From contig SUVN01000005.1 of NCBI GenBank assembly GCA_015061985.1, positions 43,163 through 107,162 of the forward strand: DNA of 64,000 bases. Direction: 5' to 3'. Positions 46,607 through 57,359 of this stretch are shown here, piece after piece. Positions within the stretch are counted from its first letter, which is position 1; every line of letters begins with the position of its first letter. The translations under genes and the position numbers were made by a program. This DNA comes from Akkermansiaceae bacterium (GTDB lineage Bacteria; Verrucomicrobiota; Verrucomicrobiia; Verrucomicrobiales; Akkermansiaceae). A model generated the notes under the pieces. It did not search any database. It was given only the letters and a program-made list of their open reading frames with translations, and had not been told where the DNA came from.

Positions 46607-48094
46607 ATGTCAGAAAATCAACCTGCCAATAACGCTCCGGGTTCCTCTGAGGAGGAACTGATTGCCGTGCGTCGCGAGAAGGTGAGCAAGATTCGTAGCC
46701 TCGGGGTGAATCCCTACGGCGGACGATTCGATGTGACCACCAATGCGGCGGAAATCAAGGCCAATTTTGCGGAGGGTAAACAGGTTAAATTTCTGGGTCG
46801 TATCACGGCTCTCCGTGATATGGGCAACACGCAATTCTTTACCGTGGGGGATGTCTGCGGCTCTATCCAGTGCATGCTCACCAAGAAGGCTCTCAGCCCG
46901 GCGGCATGGGCTCTGTGGAAGCTTCTGGAGCGTGGTGACTGGGTAGGTATTGAGGGTGAGACGTTCATCACACGCACAGGTGAGCCCTCTGTTCGCGTGG
47001 CAGAGTTCAAGGTGTTGTCCAAGGCACTGCGTCCTATGCCGGACAAGTTCCATGGTCTTGCCGATGCCGATATGCGTTACCGCCGTCGTCACTTGGATTT
47101 GATGAGTAATGCTGCCAGTGCAGACCGCTTTGTGAAGCGCTCTCTCATCATCCAGGAGATTCGCAGCTTCCTGACTGATCGCGGCTTTTTGGAGGTGGAA
47201 ACGCCCATGCTTCAGGATGTGGCGGGCGGAGCTGCCGCCAAGCCTTTTGAGTCCTATTACAATGCCCTCAAGAAGCAGGTGACGCTGCGTATTGCGCCCG
47301 AGCTCTTCCTGAAACGCTTGCTGGTGGGCGGTTTCCCGAAGGTGTTCGAGTTGAATCGCAATTTCCGCAACGAGGGCGTGGATCGCCGTCATAATCCGGA
47401 ATTCACGGTGCTTGAGGTCTACGAGGCCGGTGGCGATTACGAGACTATGGCCGAGATGATGGAAGAGATGATTACCTCCGTCGCGGAAAAAGTCTTTGGT
47501 ACGCTCAAGTTTGATCAGTATGATGACGAGGGTAACCTGCGCTGGACAGTCGATTTGACTCGTCCGTGGCGTCGAGCTGACTACAATGATCTGGTGAAAG
47601 AGGTAGCCGGGAATGACTGGTTTGACCTCACCCCGGAGCAGCGCCGAGACCGCGCGGAGAATCAACTGCGCCTCCAGATTGGTGAAGATTTGGACGATAC
47701 GGCTGTCACCCAGCAGGTCTACGAAAAGCTCGTGGAGGAGAAACAGGCTAATCCGCTGTTCGTTTGTCATGTTGCCCGTGACCTTGTGCCGCTGGCCAAG
47801 GCCAATCCGGAGAACCCGGAGGTGGTGGATGTCTTTGAGCTGGTCATGAACGGACAGGAACTCTGCCCCGGATATTCCGAGCAGAACGACCCTGTTGAAC
47901 AGCTGGAGCGCCTCATGCATCAGGCCGGTGAGGAAACTCAGAAAATCGACTACGATTTCGTTCAGACGCTGGAGTCCGGCATGCCTAGTGCCGGTGGTAT
48001 CGGCATCGGTATTGACCGTCTCTGCATGTTGCTGACCGGTGCCGGCTCCATTCGCGATATCATTCTCTTCCCGCAGCTCAAAAATCGCAATTGA
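46607..48094 (+). CDS. lysS: Lysyl-tRNA synthetase, class II
   Basis: RYRRRHLDLMSN, LEVETPMLQDVAGGAAAKPF, LRIAPELFLKRLLVGGFPKVFELNRNFRNEGVDRRHNPEFT, GGIGIGIDRLCMLLT. Confidence 0.97.
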   Translation: MSENQPANNAPGSSEEELIAVRREKVSKIRSLGVNPYGGRFDVTTNAAEIKANFAEGKQVKFLGRITALRDMGNTQFFTVGDVCGSIQCMLTKKALSPAAWALWKLLERGDWVGIEGETFITRTGEPSVRVAEFKVLSKALRPMPDKFHGLADADMRYRRRHLDLMSNAASADRFVKRSLIIQEIRSFLTDRGFLEVETPMLQDVAGGAAAKPFESYYNALKKQVTLRIAPELFLKRLLVGGFPKVFELNRNFRNEGVDRRHNPEFTVLEVYEAGGDYETMAEMMEEMITSVAEKVFGTLKFDQYDDEGNLRWTVDLTRPWRRADYNDLVKEVAGNDWFDLTPEQRRDRAENQLRLQIGEDLDDTAVTQQVYEKLVEEKQANPLFVCHVARDLVPLAKANPENPEVVDVFELVMNGQELCPGYSEQNDPVEQLERLMHQAGEETQKIDYDFVQTLESGMPSAGGIGIGIDRLCMLLTGAGSIRDIILFPQLKNRN

Positions 48095-48108
48095 TGCTGT
48101 TATATCCT

Positions 48109-48139
48109 GCCCGGAGGAAATGTTGTTCTTTCTCCGGGC
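48109..48139 (+). terminator. Hairpin after lysS, possible terminator
   Basis: GCCCGGAG ... CTCCGGGC, 8-bp stem; no strong T run afterwards. Confidence 0.4.
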
Positions 48140-48500
48140 GGGACAGGCCGCGGAATACGAGACCTTAGCGAAAACAGTTCAGAGGCTGACTTTTGCTGTT
48201 TGGGGCGTTCTCCGACTAATTCGGAATTATTCCCCATGGAGTGTTGCTTTTACTCTGCGATTTGTTGTCCTTGCGGCCTGTTATTTACTTGTATATTTAC
48301 GGATAACAGCAGCAGGTTTGTACACAGAAATACGACGGAAGAGAAATCTGCTCCTGCAATAGTAGTTAGATAGTGTGCTGCCAATTTGTAAGCCTGCTGA
48401 ATATTTTGGTTAAAACATTTTCAGGGGCTATACTTTTGTCTACACTGCCCCCTGCCACAGACCGGTTAATCCTGTCACCTCTTTTATCACGTAAATTCAA

Positions 48501-48527
48501 ATAACCCTGCCTATCAGGCAGGGTTAT
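48501..48527 (-). terminator. Rho-independent terminator downstream of tRNA-Arg
   Basis: ATAACCCTGCC-TATCA-GGCAGGGTTAT perfect 11-bp stem; T-rich on the minus strand. Confidence 0.8.
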
Positions 48528-48532
48528 AGGAG

Positions 48533-48604
48533 TAGCCCCGGCGGGAATCGAACCCACATCTAAGGTACCGGAAACCTTCGTCCTATCCATTGAACGACAG
48601 GGCC
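48533..48604 (-). tRNA. tRNA-Arg (anticodon CCG)
   Basis: Minus strand GGCCCTGTCGTTCAATGGATAGGACGAAGGTTTCCGGTACCTTAGATGTGGGTTCGATTCCCGCCGGGGCTA: anticodon stem AAGGT/ACCTT around TTCCGGT; T-loop GGTTCGATTCC; CCA not encoded. Confidence 0.9.
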
Positions 48605-48890
48605 GCTTTTCTCTGTGAAGCGCGGGAGATACCACCGCCCCGCAACGGTGCGCATTCTGCCACAAACGGGGTGGTATTGTCAAGATAAGATGTGCGGTAT
48701 GTCGCATAATTATCTATGCGGTGCAGAAGGGATGCGGAAAAGCGAGCAAATAAGCGCTGTTGTCGTGATTTTTCAGGGGTAGAAACCAAATTTTTGTTGA
48801 CTATTTCCCGGTGGGGCGTTAAACTGGCTGTGCCTTGCCGGGCCGGGTGGCTTGGCGGGATTCAACTTATAATCCATTTATCCTACTATT

Positions 48891-49898
<1,008 letters not shown>

Positions 49899-49930
49899 TC
49901 TTCATACGCCTTAGTCGCCAGACTATTCAA

Positions 49931-49960
49931 GAGGGTGGAACGGAAAGCCGTTCCACCCTC
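49931..49960. terminator. Bidirectional hairpin terminator between gap and the exbD-like gene
   Basis: GAGGGTGGAACGG-AAAG-CCGTTCCACCCTC, 13-bp perfect stem. Confidence 0.8.
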
Positions 49961-50011
49961 AATTATCGTAAGCGATGACGTGTTGAGTGATATTTCAGCT
50001 GAAGCAGCCCA

Positions 50012-50428
50012 TCAGGGCTTATAATCAATCCTGACGGGGACTTTTTCTATATTGAGGCCGGCGGCGGTGAGCTGGTCGAGGACTTGCAGGAAGCGCCCGA
50101 GTGAGGAGGAGTCTGCTGCGGAGACCTGGATGGTGCTGTCGGGGGCTTTTTCCAGTTGCTCCTGTACCAAAGCAGGGAGTTGTTGCTCGGTGATAATTTG
50201 TCCGCCGAAGGCGAGTGTGCCGTCTGCGCCGACTTCTAATAGGACGCTGTCGTTGCTGCCTTTTTCGCCGGAGAGGTTGTGCGTCTGAGGTAAATCCAGA
50301 TTCAGGACACTGACCTGACGCTTGAATTCGGTATGCACAATGAAAAAGATGAGCAGGATGGTGAGAATATCCAGCATGGGCACAATGGTGATGCCCATGG
50401 TGGGTATTTTGCGGGTGTAGATATTCAT
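50012..50428 (-). CDS. ExbD/TolR family biopolymer transport protein
   Basis: ITIVPMLDILTILLIFFIVHTEF. Confidence 0.85.
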   Translation of the reverse strand: MNIYTRKIPTMGITIVPMLDILTILLIFFIVHTEFKRQVSVLNLDLPQTHNLSGEKGSNDSVLLEVGADGTLAFGGQIITEQQLPALVQEQLEKAPDSTIQVSAADSSSLGRFLQVLDQLTAAGLNIEKVPVRIDYKP

Positions 50429-50433
50429 GGCGG

Positions 50434-51030
50434 TCAGGCTTGACGGCTGTTGAGCAGGGTGGTGAAGCTTTCGTTGATGCGGGCGGCGCGGTTTTCCAGC
50501 CTGCGCTCAAAGCAGGTGCCGGCGATGACTCCGGGAACGGCAATGGCCAGACCGAATATGGTGGTGTAAAGTGCCTTGGAAATGCCCATGGCGATGCCTG
50601 CCTGTGCATCCGACGAGCCGAAAACGCCGAAGATATCCACCAAGCCCCATGCAGTACCGAGGATGCCGAGCATGGGGGCGATGTTGGTAATGATGCTGAT
50701 GAGTGCGAGCCCGCTGCGGCCGGAATCGATGGCGTGAATCAATCGGGCTTCCGTCACTTTTTCCATGGATGCGTCCGGTGAGGCGTTCAGGATGCTGAGG
50801 ATGACTTCGGTGAGGGAATCATGGTGTTGCAGGCTGTATTCACGGAGGGCTTTTTCTGCATCAGTGGGGTGTTGCAGGGCAAAGTCTATCTGCGCCAGCG
50901 TGCGATGCCAGCTGCGACCAACAAAGATGAGGTGGTAGAGTATAGCGGCTATCAGCAGGACGGAGCAGGCGAGCAGCGGGTAGCCGAAAGGGTGGCAGGC
51001 ATCGAGGAATTGACGGATGGTTTCTGGCAT
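50434..51030 (-). CDS. ExbB/TolQ (MotA/TolQ/ExbB proton channel) family protein
   Basis: IITNIAPMLGILGTAWGLVDIFGVFG and ISKALYTTIFGLAIAVPGVIAGTCFERR. Confidence 0.88.
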   Translation of the reverse strand: MPETIRQFLDACHPFGYPLLACSVLLIAAILYHLIFVGRSWHRTLAQIDFALQHPTDAEKALREYSLQHHDSLTEVILSILNASPDASMEKVTEARLIHAIDSGRSGLALISIITNIAPMLGILGTAWGLVDIFGVFGSSDAQAGIAMGISKALYTTIFGLAIAVPGVIAGTCFERRLENRAARINESFTTLLNSRQA

Positions 51031-51050
51031 GGTTTATTGGTGGTTAATGG

Positions 51051-52241
51051 TTAGTCAAAATTAAAGGTGAAGATGAGTTCCAGCAGATCGCCCACTATCT
51101 CCTGCCGGACGGTTGTCGGCATGGGGGGCAGGGAGGCCTGGCGAATAGCACGGAAGGTGAAAGATTGCTGGATGACTCCGGCCCCGTGGCGACGCACGAG
51201 ATCCATGTTTTCCAGATGTCCGCGTTTGTTGATACGCAGGCTGATGGTAATACTGCCGGGGATGATGTCTCCCCTGTGGTCATCGCAGGCGCGATACCAG
51301 AAGTAAGCGATACGACGGTAGATTTCGCTTTCGTAACGACCGAGCGGTGTTGCGCTGACATTGAGTGCAGCTCCTTTGCCCACAACAAAGCGTCCGGAAC
51401 TGCGGGAGCGCCGCTCTGTGGTGCGGAATCCGATGGCGTTCGGTTGCGCGGATGCCAGGCTGGGATCAAAAAAGACGGGACGTTTTTTGCGGGCTACTTG
51501 TGGAGGTGCAGGGACAGAAGCTGTGCCGGCAGCGCTGCCGATGGCAGCTGCTTTGGCCGGGGTGTCAGCGTTGACGTGTTCTTCCGGGTGTTCTTCGGCG
51601 CTGATGAGGAGTTCGCCGTGTTCAGTCTCTTCCTGCTTCTCCCGGGAATGAACGGTTGGTGCGGTCAATGTCTCCTTATCAGCGGCGTGGGGAATGGGCG
51701 TTGTGCCCGTTGCGTCTTTCCGTCCCGGTGCCGGGGGCCGGGGAAGCTCGTAATGAGGGTGGGTAGCGTGGGCAACATCCGGGGGCAGGGGGGGAGTTGG
51801 CGGCTGTTGTGGTTTTTGCCCTTCGTGGTCGAGCGCCCCATCCTGACGTTCCTGTTCAAAGGTGACGATTTCGTCTTTTTTCTCGCCTCGTTGAGCCGGA
51901 GCTTCCTTCTCGCTGCGGAGGTGCCCTGCATCCGCTTCACTTGCAGCGCGAGTATTACGGCTACCCTCGTAATCTGTTCTTTCCGGCAGTGCTTGAGGGG
52001 AGTCTGCTGAGGTTTTGGCAAAGGGAATTTGCTGTTGCTCTTCCTGTTGCGTGCTATTTTTTCGTTGAATACGCACGAAACGTTGTTGGACAGAGGGTGT
52101 TACTGTTGAAGTAATCTTCTTCTCCTCAGTTGAAGAGGGGAGAAACAGAAGAAACGCCAGTAGCAGGTGCAGCAGAAGAGAAAGCAACACGCACAGCATG
52201 ATGGCGCTGATGCGTTTTCCTCTGATATGCCGATTCTCCAT
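51051..52241 (-). CDS. TonB family protein (energy transducer)
   Basis: N-terminal TM, Pro-rich linker, C-terminal YRRIAYFWYRACDDHRGDIIPGSITISLRINKRGHLENMDLVRRHGAGVIQQSFTFRAIRQASLPPMP. Confidence 0.78.
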   Translation of the reverse strand: MENRHIRGKRISAIMLCVLLSLLLHLLLAFLLFLPSSTEEKKITSTVTPSVQQRFVRIQRKNSTQQEEQQQIPFAKTSADSPQALPERTDYEGSRNTRAASEADAGHLRSEKEAPAQRGEKKDEIVTFEQERQDGALDHEGQKPQQPPTPPLPPDVAHATHPHYELPRPPAPGRKDATGTTPIPHAADKETLTAPTVHSREKQEETEHGELLISAEEHPEEHVNADTPAKAAAIGSAAGTASVPAPPQVARKKRPVFFDPSLASAQPNAIGFRTTERRSRSSGRFVVGKGAALNVSATPLGRYESEIYRRIAYFWYRACDDHRGDIIPGSITISLRINKRGHLENMDLVRRHGAGVIQQSFTFRAIRQASLPPMPTTVRQEIVGDLLELIFTFNFD

Positions 52242-52383
52242 TACTCCATATCAAACACCAATTCCGGCGTTCTGACAAGTGCATTACGCGTCAACCAATG
52301 CAGTTTTTTGTGCACAAGGGATTACTAACGGATTTTTAACTTGTCAACCTCCTGTTATCATGCTATAAATCCCTGCGTACGTT

Positions 52384-53781
52384 ATGAACATTCAACCGAA
52401 ATTCACCCCCGTGCTCGACCCGGGCTTTATTGCCCCGGTGCTTTGGAACAAGGCTTTTGAAGAGAAGGTAGCTGCTACCCCCGGTGCTCATACTGTGGAT
52501 CTGGCACTCACGCGTCTTGATGGTACCTGCTTCCGCTGGAGTGGCAAGATTCTCCCTCAGGAGGACGAGAATGTCGCACTGAACAACCTCTATATTGAGC
52601 GTATCGTCAAGTTCCTGCTCTGGATGAAAGGCGGCTGCACCATTCTGGTTGCCGGCGATGATCAGATTGCCGACATGCTGGCGGCTACTTACAGCGCCGG
52701 CGGTGCTCGTGAGTTCGACTGGGACTTTATCGGTAAGAAGATTTATGACCTGCCTATCGAGGTGAAGAAGGTGGCTTCTGCAGAGGAGCTTCCTGCTGAG
52801 AACTCCACTTCTGTGGCTCTGGGGCGCAATCTGGACGGCTACCGCATCGGTTTCGACCTGGGTGGTTCCGACCGCAAGTGCGCCGCCGTGGTGAACGGCG
52901 AGGTGGTGTACTCCGAAGAAGTGGTGTGGGATCCCTACCACCAGACTGACCCCAACTATCAGCTTGAAGGCGTGGATGACTCCCTGCTTCGTGCTGCCGC
53001 TCACCTGCCGCAGGTGGACGCCATTGGCGGCTCTGCTGCCGGTGTGTATGTGAACAGCGAGCCCCGCGTGGGTTCCCTCTTCCGCGGCATCTCCCCGGAG
53101 GACTTCCAGAATGTCATCCGTGGCATGTTCGGTACGCTCAAGGACCGCTGGAGCGAGCGCATGGGCAAGGAAGTTCCTTTCGAGGTGGTGAACGACGGTG
53201 AAGTGACGGCTCTGGCCGGTGCTATGGGCATGAATGACGATGCCGTGCTCGGTATCGCCATGGGTACCTCTCTGGCTGCCGGTTATGTGGACCCCGAGGG
53301 GCACATCATGCCTTGGCTTAACGAGCTGGCATTCGTGCCGGTGGACTACCAGGAAGACGGTGGCGTGGACGAATGGTCCAAGGATAAGGGTGTGGGTGCC
53401 ATGTACTTCTCCCAGCAGGCTGTGGCTCGTCTGGCTCCCCGCGCCGGGTTTGACTTCGGCAGCATGCCCTATCCGGAGCAGCTCAAGAAGGTGCAGGCAG
53501 CTATGCTGGAGGGCGATGACCGTGCCCGTAAGATTTACGAGACCATCGGTGTGGAGTTCGGCTACACGATTGCCTACTTCTCCAAGTTCTACGCTATCCG
53601 CAATCTGCTCTTCCTCGGTCGCGTGGCTACGGGTGAAGGCGGTCAGATTATCATTGATAAGGCTAACGAGGTGCTCAAGGGCGAGTTCCCGGAACTCTCC
53701 ATCACGCTCTGCGTGCCGGATGAAAAGACCAAGCGCCATGGTCAGGCTGTGGCCGCAGCCTCTCTGCCCAAGCTGGGCTGA
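52384..53781 (+). CDS. ROK-like (ASKHA fold) protein with an extra N-terminal domain
   Basis: YRIGFDLGGSDRKCAAVVNGEVVYSEEV; AIGGSAAGVYV; VVNDGEVTALAGAMGM; IAMGTSLAAGYVD. Confidence 0.7.
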   Translation: MNIQPKFTPVLDPGFIAPVLWNKAFEEKVAATPGAHTVDLALTRLDGTCFRWSGKILPQEDENVALNNLYIERIVKFLLWMKGGCTILVAGDDQIADMLAATYSAGGAREFDWDFIGKKIYDLPIEVKKVASAEELPAENSTSVALGRNLDGYRIGFDLGGSDRKCAAVVNGEVVYSEEVVWDPYHQTDPNYQLEGVDDSLLRAAAHLPQVDAIGGSAAGVYVNSEPRVGSLFRGISPEDFQNVIRGMFGTLKDRWSERMGKEVPFEVVNDGEVTALAGAMGMNDDAVLGIAMGTSLAAGYVDPEGHIMPWLNELAFVPVDYQEDGGVDEWSKDKGVGAMYFSQQAVARLAPRAGFDFGSMPYPEQLKKVQAAMLEGDDRARKIYETIGVEFGYTIAYFSKFYAIRNLLFLGRVATGEGGQIIIDKANEVLKGEFPELSITLCVPDEKTKRHGQAVAAASLPKLG

Positions 53782-53851
53782 TGCCGCCTGAATACTGATT
53801 TATCATACCGGGGGGAGGGGACTTCCCCCGGTTTTTCAATTCGCTCTTCAT

Positions 53852-55843
53852 ATGGCCGGACAAGCAAGTGACATTCATATCTGTTCGAGCTGCGGTACGT
53901 CATTGGACGTGTCGTCGCTGGGGTTTTACGCAGAAGTACGATGTCCTGTCTGTGGAGAAAATGGTCGGGTGCATTGTTCTCTGGCCAACTTCCGTATTGA
54001 AAGTATCCTCGGCATCGGGGGGATGAGTGTGGTGTTCAGTGCTCGAGACCTGGTACTGGGACGAGAGCTGGCTGTTAAGGTGCTGAATGATAGTTATCGG
54101 GATAATCCTGAGCGTATTTCACGCTTTGAGAGCGAATGCTCCATGATGGCGCGAGTCCGACATGAAAATGTCGTATCTGTCTATACCGCCGGTTGGTCAC
54201 GTGGGCAATTTTACATTGCCATGGAAAAGGTGGAGGGTAAGAATCTGGAGCTATTGCTGTCGGAGCATAAATGCCTGATGCAGGATGAAGCTTTGGATGT
54301 GATTCGTCAGGTGGCCTCCGGCCTGCAGGCTGCAAAGAATGCCGGGGTGCTGCATCGTGACATGAAACCGGGCAATATTATCATTACCCCCGATGGACTG
54401 GCAAAAGTGCTTGATTTCGGCCTTTCTCTGGATGATCGGCCCGATGCTGCCCGAGAGGAAATCATCTGGGCGACTCCTTTCTATGTGCCACCGGAGACGT
54501 TGGAAGGGAAGCCGGAGGATGCCAGAACGGATATCTATGCCCTCGGAATGACGCTGAGAAGCATGATAACCGGCGTTGTTAACTATTCTGAATCTGTGGA
54601 AGATTTAGGTGCATTGCTGAAGTTGAAGCGGGAGATGAAGCCCATGGGTGAGCTTTATCCTCATCTGGATGAGTCCTTATGCGACCTTATTGACCACATG
54701 ACAGCGTTCGACCCATCCAATCGTCCGGTGGATTATGAGGTGTTGCTGGATGAGATTGAGGAAGTGCAGTCCGGTATTGGAAAGGCATCCGATGAGCTCC
54801 AAAAACGCCGGAGGAATCGGCGTAGGTCCCTTATGGTATCTGCAGGGGTAGTACTTGCGGGATGCGGAGCAGCTGTTGGGGTTGCATTTCTCACATCCCC
54901 GCCGCCGGCATATGAGTCAATCACCGTGCGTTCCCATGTCGCATGGCCGGAGAATGAGTCGCTGAAGAGTGCTTGTGAGCAACTCTCAGACGGCGATTTC
55001 AACAATGCGGCGCAGATATTTCGCCGTCTGTCAGAACAGGGAAGCGACCCTGCGGTGAGATTGGCTTCTTTTCTGATGTGGTGGCTGGCAGATGATGATA
55101 TGTCAGTGTTTTCTTCAGAAGATATAGCCGTTTTTCGGCAGCGGATTGATGAGGCTGCTACCGGTGATGCATACGCCCGCAGATTGGCGCTTCTTTGTTC
55201 AGAATTGCCGTCCATGTTTGAGGCGCGGCAGGTGATGCCGGAGGGTGTTCCGACAGAGCTGCCCTCTCCTTTGCGCTCTGCTATACTCATGTTGGCTGCT
55301 CGTTGCTACATCAACAACGGAAAAGCAACGGAAGCGACATCCTGTCTGGATGCGGCAGCGGAAGCCTTGGCTGCGTCCCCGGTGACAGCGATTATGGCAG
55401 ATACCGTTCGAAATCAACGCCGGAACCTGCCGCGGGTCATGGTGCAGGGCAGCAGAAAACATGTCCGTGCACTCATGTCTTCGGGTAATCCTTCTTCTGC
55501 TTTGGATATATTGCGCCGGATGGATACGACTCATTTTACCCCGCTGGAGCTTGCCGAGCATGCCGTGCAGCAGGAGTATTGCCGTGTTGCCGCAGAAGCT
55601 TTTGAAATGCTAAAGCGGCGTTTCCCGGAGCAATTCCGAAAGGACGCATCCCCGGAGCAGATTCGCGACCTTGCAAAAAAACTCCACAAAGCTCAACTTT
55701 CAGATGAGTTGTATTCTCTCTGCTGGTTGCTGCAGGGGGATTACTCCCGCGCCTTTGAGACTAATCCGTATAAGAATAACGAGACCTCCCGAGAGCCGTT
55801 TGCCATTCTGATGAGAGATTGGAAACAGAGACTGGGGTTGTAA
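53852..55843 (+). CDS. Ser/Thr protein kinase with N-terminal zinc-ribbon-like segment, TM helix and TPR-like C-terminus
   Basis: CSSC...CPVC pairs; GIGGMSVVFSARDLVLGRELAVKVL; VLHRDMKPGNIIITPDGLAKVLDFGLSLD; TM SLMVSAGVVLAGCGAAVGVAFL. Confidence 0.87.
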   Translation: MAGQASDIHICSSCGTSLDVSSLGFYAEVRCPVCGENGRVHCSLANFRIESILGIGGMSVVFSARDLVLGRELAVKVLNDSYRDNPERISRFESECSMMARVRHENVVSVYTAGWSRGQFYIAMEKVEGKNLELLLSEHKCLMQDEALDVIRQVASGLQAAKNAGVLHRDMKPGNIIITPDGLAKVLDFGLSLDDRPDAAREEIIWATPFYVPPETLEGKPEDARTDIYALGMTLRSMITGVVNYSESVEDLGALLKLKREMKPMGELYPHLDESLCDLIDHMTAFDPSNRPVDYEVLLDEIEEVQSGIGKASDELQKRRRNRRRSLMVSAGVVLAGCGAAVGVAFLTSPPPAYESITVRSHVAWPENESLKSACEQLSDGDFNNAAQIFRRLSEQGSDPAVRLASFLMWWLADDDMSVFSSEDIAVFRQRIDEAATGDAYARRLALLCSELPSMFEARQVMPEGVPTELPSPLRSAILMLAARCYINNGKATEATSCLDAAAEALAASPVTAIMADTVRNQRRNLPRVMVQGSRKHVRALMSSGNPSSALDILRRMDTTHFTPLELAEHAVQQEYCRVAAEAFEMLKRRFPEQFRKDASPEQIRDLAKKLHKAQLSDELYSLCWLLQGDYSRAFETNPYKNNETSREPFAILMRDWKQRLGL

Positions 55844-56016
55844 CGAAAAAAAGTAGCCCCGGATTGTCTGATGTTGTATATGGAAAACGTGTGAGCGGAA
55901 TCGCAAGTCTGCGGATTCATAACATATATTTGCGTCACGCGGTAAGAATTTACTTTTCTGAACGCATTCGCAGGTGTATACTGGCACCTGACAGGGTGTA
56001 ACCTGAAAATAGAAAC

Positions 56017-57300
56017 ATGAAGATTGTACTTGCATACTCCGGTGGCCTTGACACATCCGTTCTTCTGGTGTGGCTCAAGGAGAAGTATAATGCTGAAATT
56101 ATAGCCTACTGTGCAGACGTAGGTCAGGCGGAAGAGCTGGATGGTGTTATTGAGAAGGCCCTTGCAACAGGTGCTTCCAAGTGCATCATTGGTGACCTGA
56201 AAGCAGACTTTGCCGCTAATTACATTTTCCCGATGTTCCAGGCCAACGCAGTGTATGAAGGCCGATATCTGCTGGGTACCTCCATTGCCCGTCCCTGCAT
56301 ATCCAAGGCCATGGTGGATGTCGCTATTGCTGAGGGAGCTGATGCCATTGCTCACGGTGCTACCGGTAAGGGCAATGATCAGGTTCGCTTCGAGCTTTCT
56401 ATCAACGCTCTTGCTCCCCAGTTGCAGGTGATTGCCCCCTGGCGTATGAAAGAGTGGCGCGAGCAGTTCCCCGGACGCGCGGAGATGATTAAATATGCCG
56501 AGGAACACGGTATTCCGATTCGTCAGAGCATGAAGAAGCCCTACTCTATGGATCGTAATCTGCTTCACATCTCCTACGAGGCCGGTATTCTGGAGGATAC
56601 CTGGTATGATGCCACCAAGGAGGAAGACCGCAGCATGTATGTGCTCTCAACCGCCCCGGAGGACGCTCCTGATGCACCTCAGTACCTCCAGTGTCTGTTT
56701 GAAAAGGGTAACATCATTGGCTTGCAGACGGAGGGGCTGGCTGATATCATGGCTCAGGTCGGCACTACAGCACAGGGTGAAAAGGATGGCTACACACTGC
56801 TTGACCCGCTGGGTGTCATGCTCGTGCTCAACGCGTTGGGTGGTAAGCACGGTATCGGTCGTGTGGATATCATTGAAAACCGCTTCGTAGGCATGAAGAG
56901 CCGCGGTATCTATGAGACTCCCGGTGGTACCATTCTTCTGGCTGCTCATCGCGATATTGAGACTATCACGATGGATCGTGAGGCTCAGAAGGTGCGCGAT
57001 TCCCTCATCCCCGATTATGCGGCCATGGTTTACAACGGCTTCTGGTTTGCTCCCGAGCGTGAGGCTATTCAGGCTCTCGTTTCCAAGACTCAGGAGACTG
57101 TGAACGGTGAGGTTCGCCTCAAGCTTTACAAGGGCAACGTGATGTATGCCGGTCGCCGCAGCCCGAACAGCTTGTACAGCTACGCCATGGCCACTATGGA
57201 AGCTGATTACACCGATGAGGATTACAATCAGGATGACGCCAGCGGTTTCATTCATCTCAATGGCCTGCGCCTCAAGCAGTTTGCCAGGGTTAATAAGTAA
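56017..57300 (+). CDS. argG: Argininosuccinate synthase
   Basis: [56 protein letters not shown]. Confidence 0.96.
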   Translation: MKIVLAYSGGLDTSVLLVWLKEKYNAEIIAYCADVGQAEELDGVIEKALATGASKCIIGDLKADFAANYIFPMFQANAVYEGRYLLGTSIARPCISKAMVDVAIAEGADAIAHGATGKGNDQVRFELSINALAPQLQVIAPWRMKEWREQFPGRAEMIKYAEEHGIPIRQSMKKPYSMDRNLLHISYEAGILEDTWYDATKEEDRSMYVLSTAPEDAPDAPQYLQCLFEKGNIIGLQTEGLADIMAQVGTTAQGEKDGYTLLDPLGVMLVLNALGGKHGIGRVDIIENRFVGMKSRGIYETPGGTILLAAHRDIETITMDREAQKVRDSLIPDYAAMVYNGFWFAPEREAIQALVSKTQETVNGEVRLKLYKGNVMYAGRRSPNSLYSYAMATMEADYTDEDYNQDDASGFIHLNGLRLKQFARVNK

Positions 57301-57359
57301 GAATATATCAACAATGCGCATCCGGTGAATCTCATCGGATGCTCAGTTTGTTTTGTTTC

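Noticed and set aside
46610-47920. 436-aa minus-strand ORF
   Set aside because: Antisense to lysS, no recognisable motifs.
48366-48707. 113-aa minus-strand ORF containing SMDRTKVSGTLDVGSIPAGAT
   Set aside because: It runs through tRNA-Arg; this peptide is the usual artefact of translating a tRNA gene.
52363-53739. 458-aa minus-strand ORF
   Set aside because: Antisense to the ROK-like gene; His-rich shadow translation.
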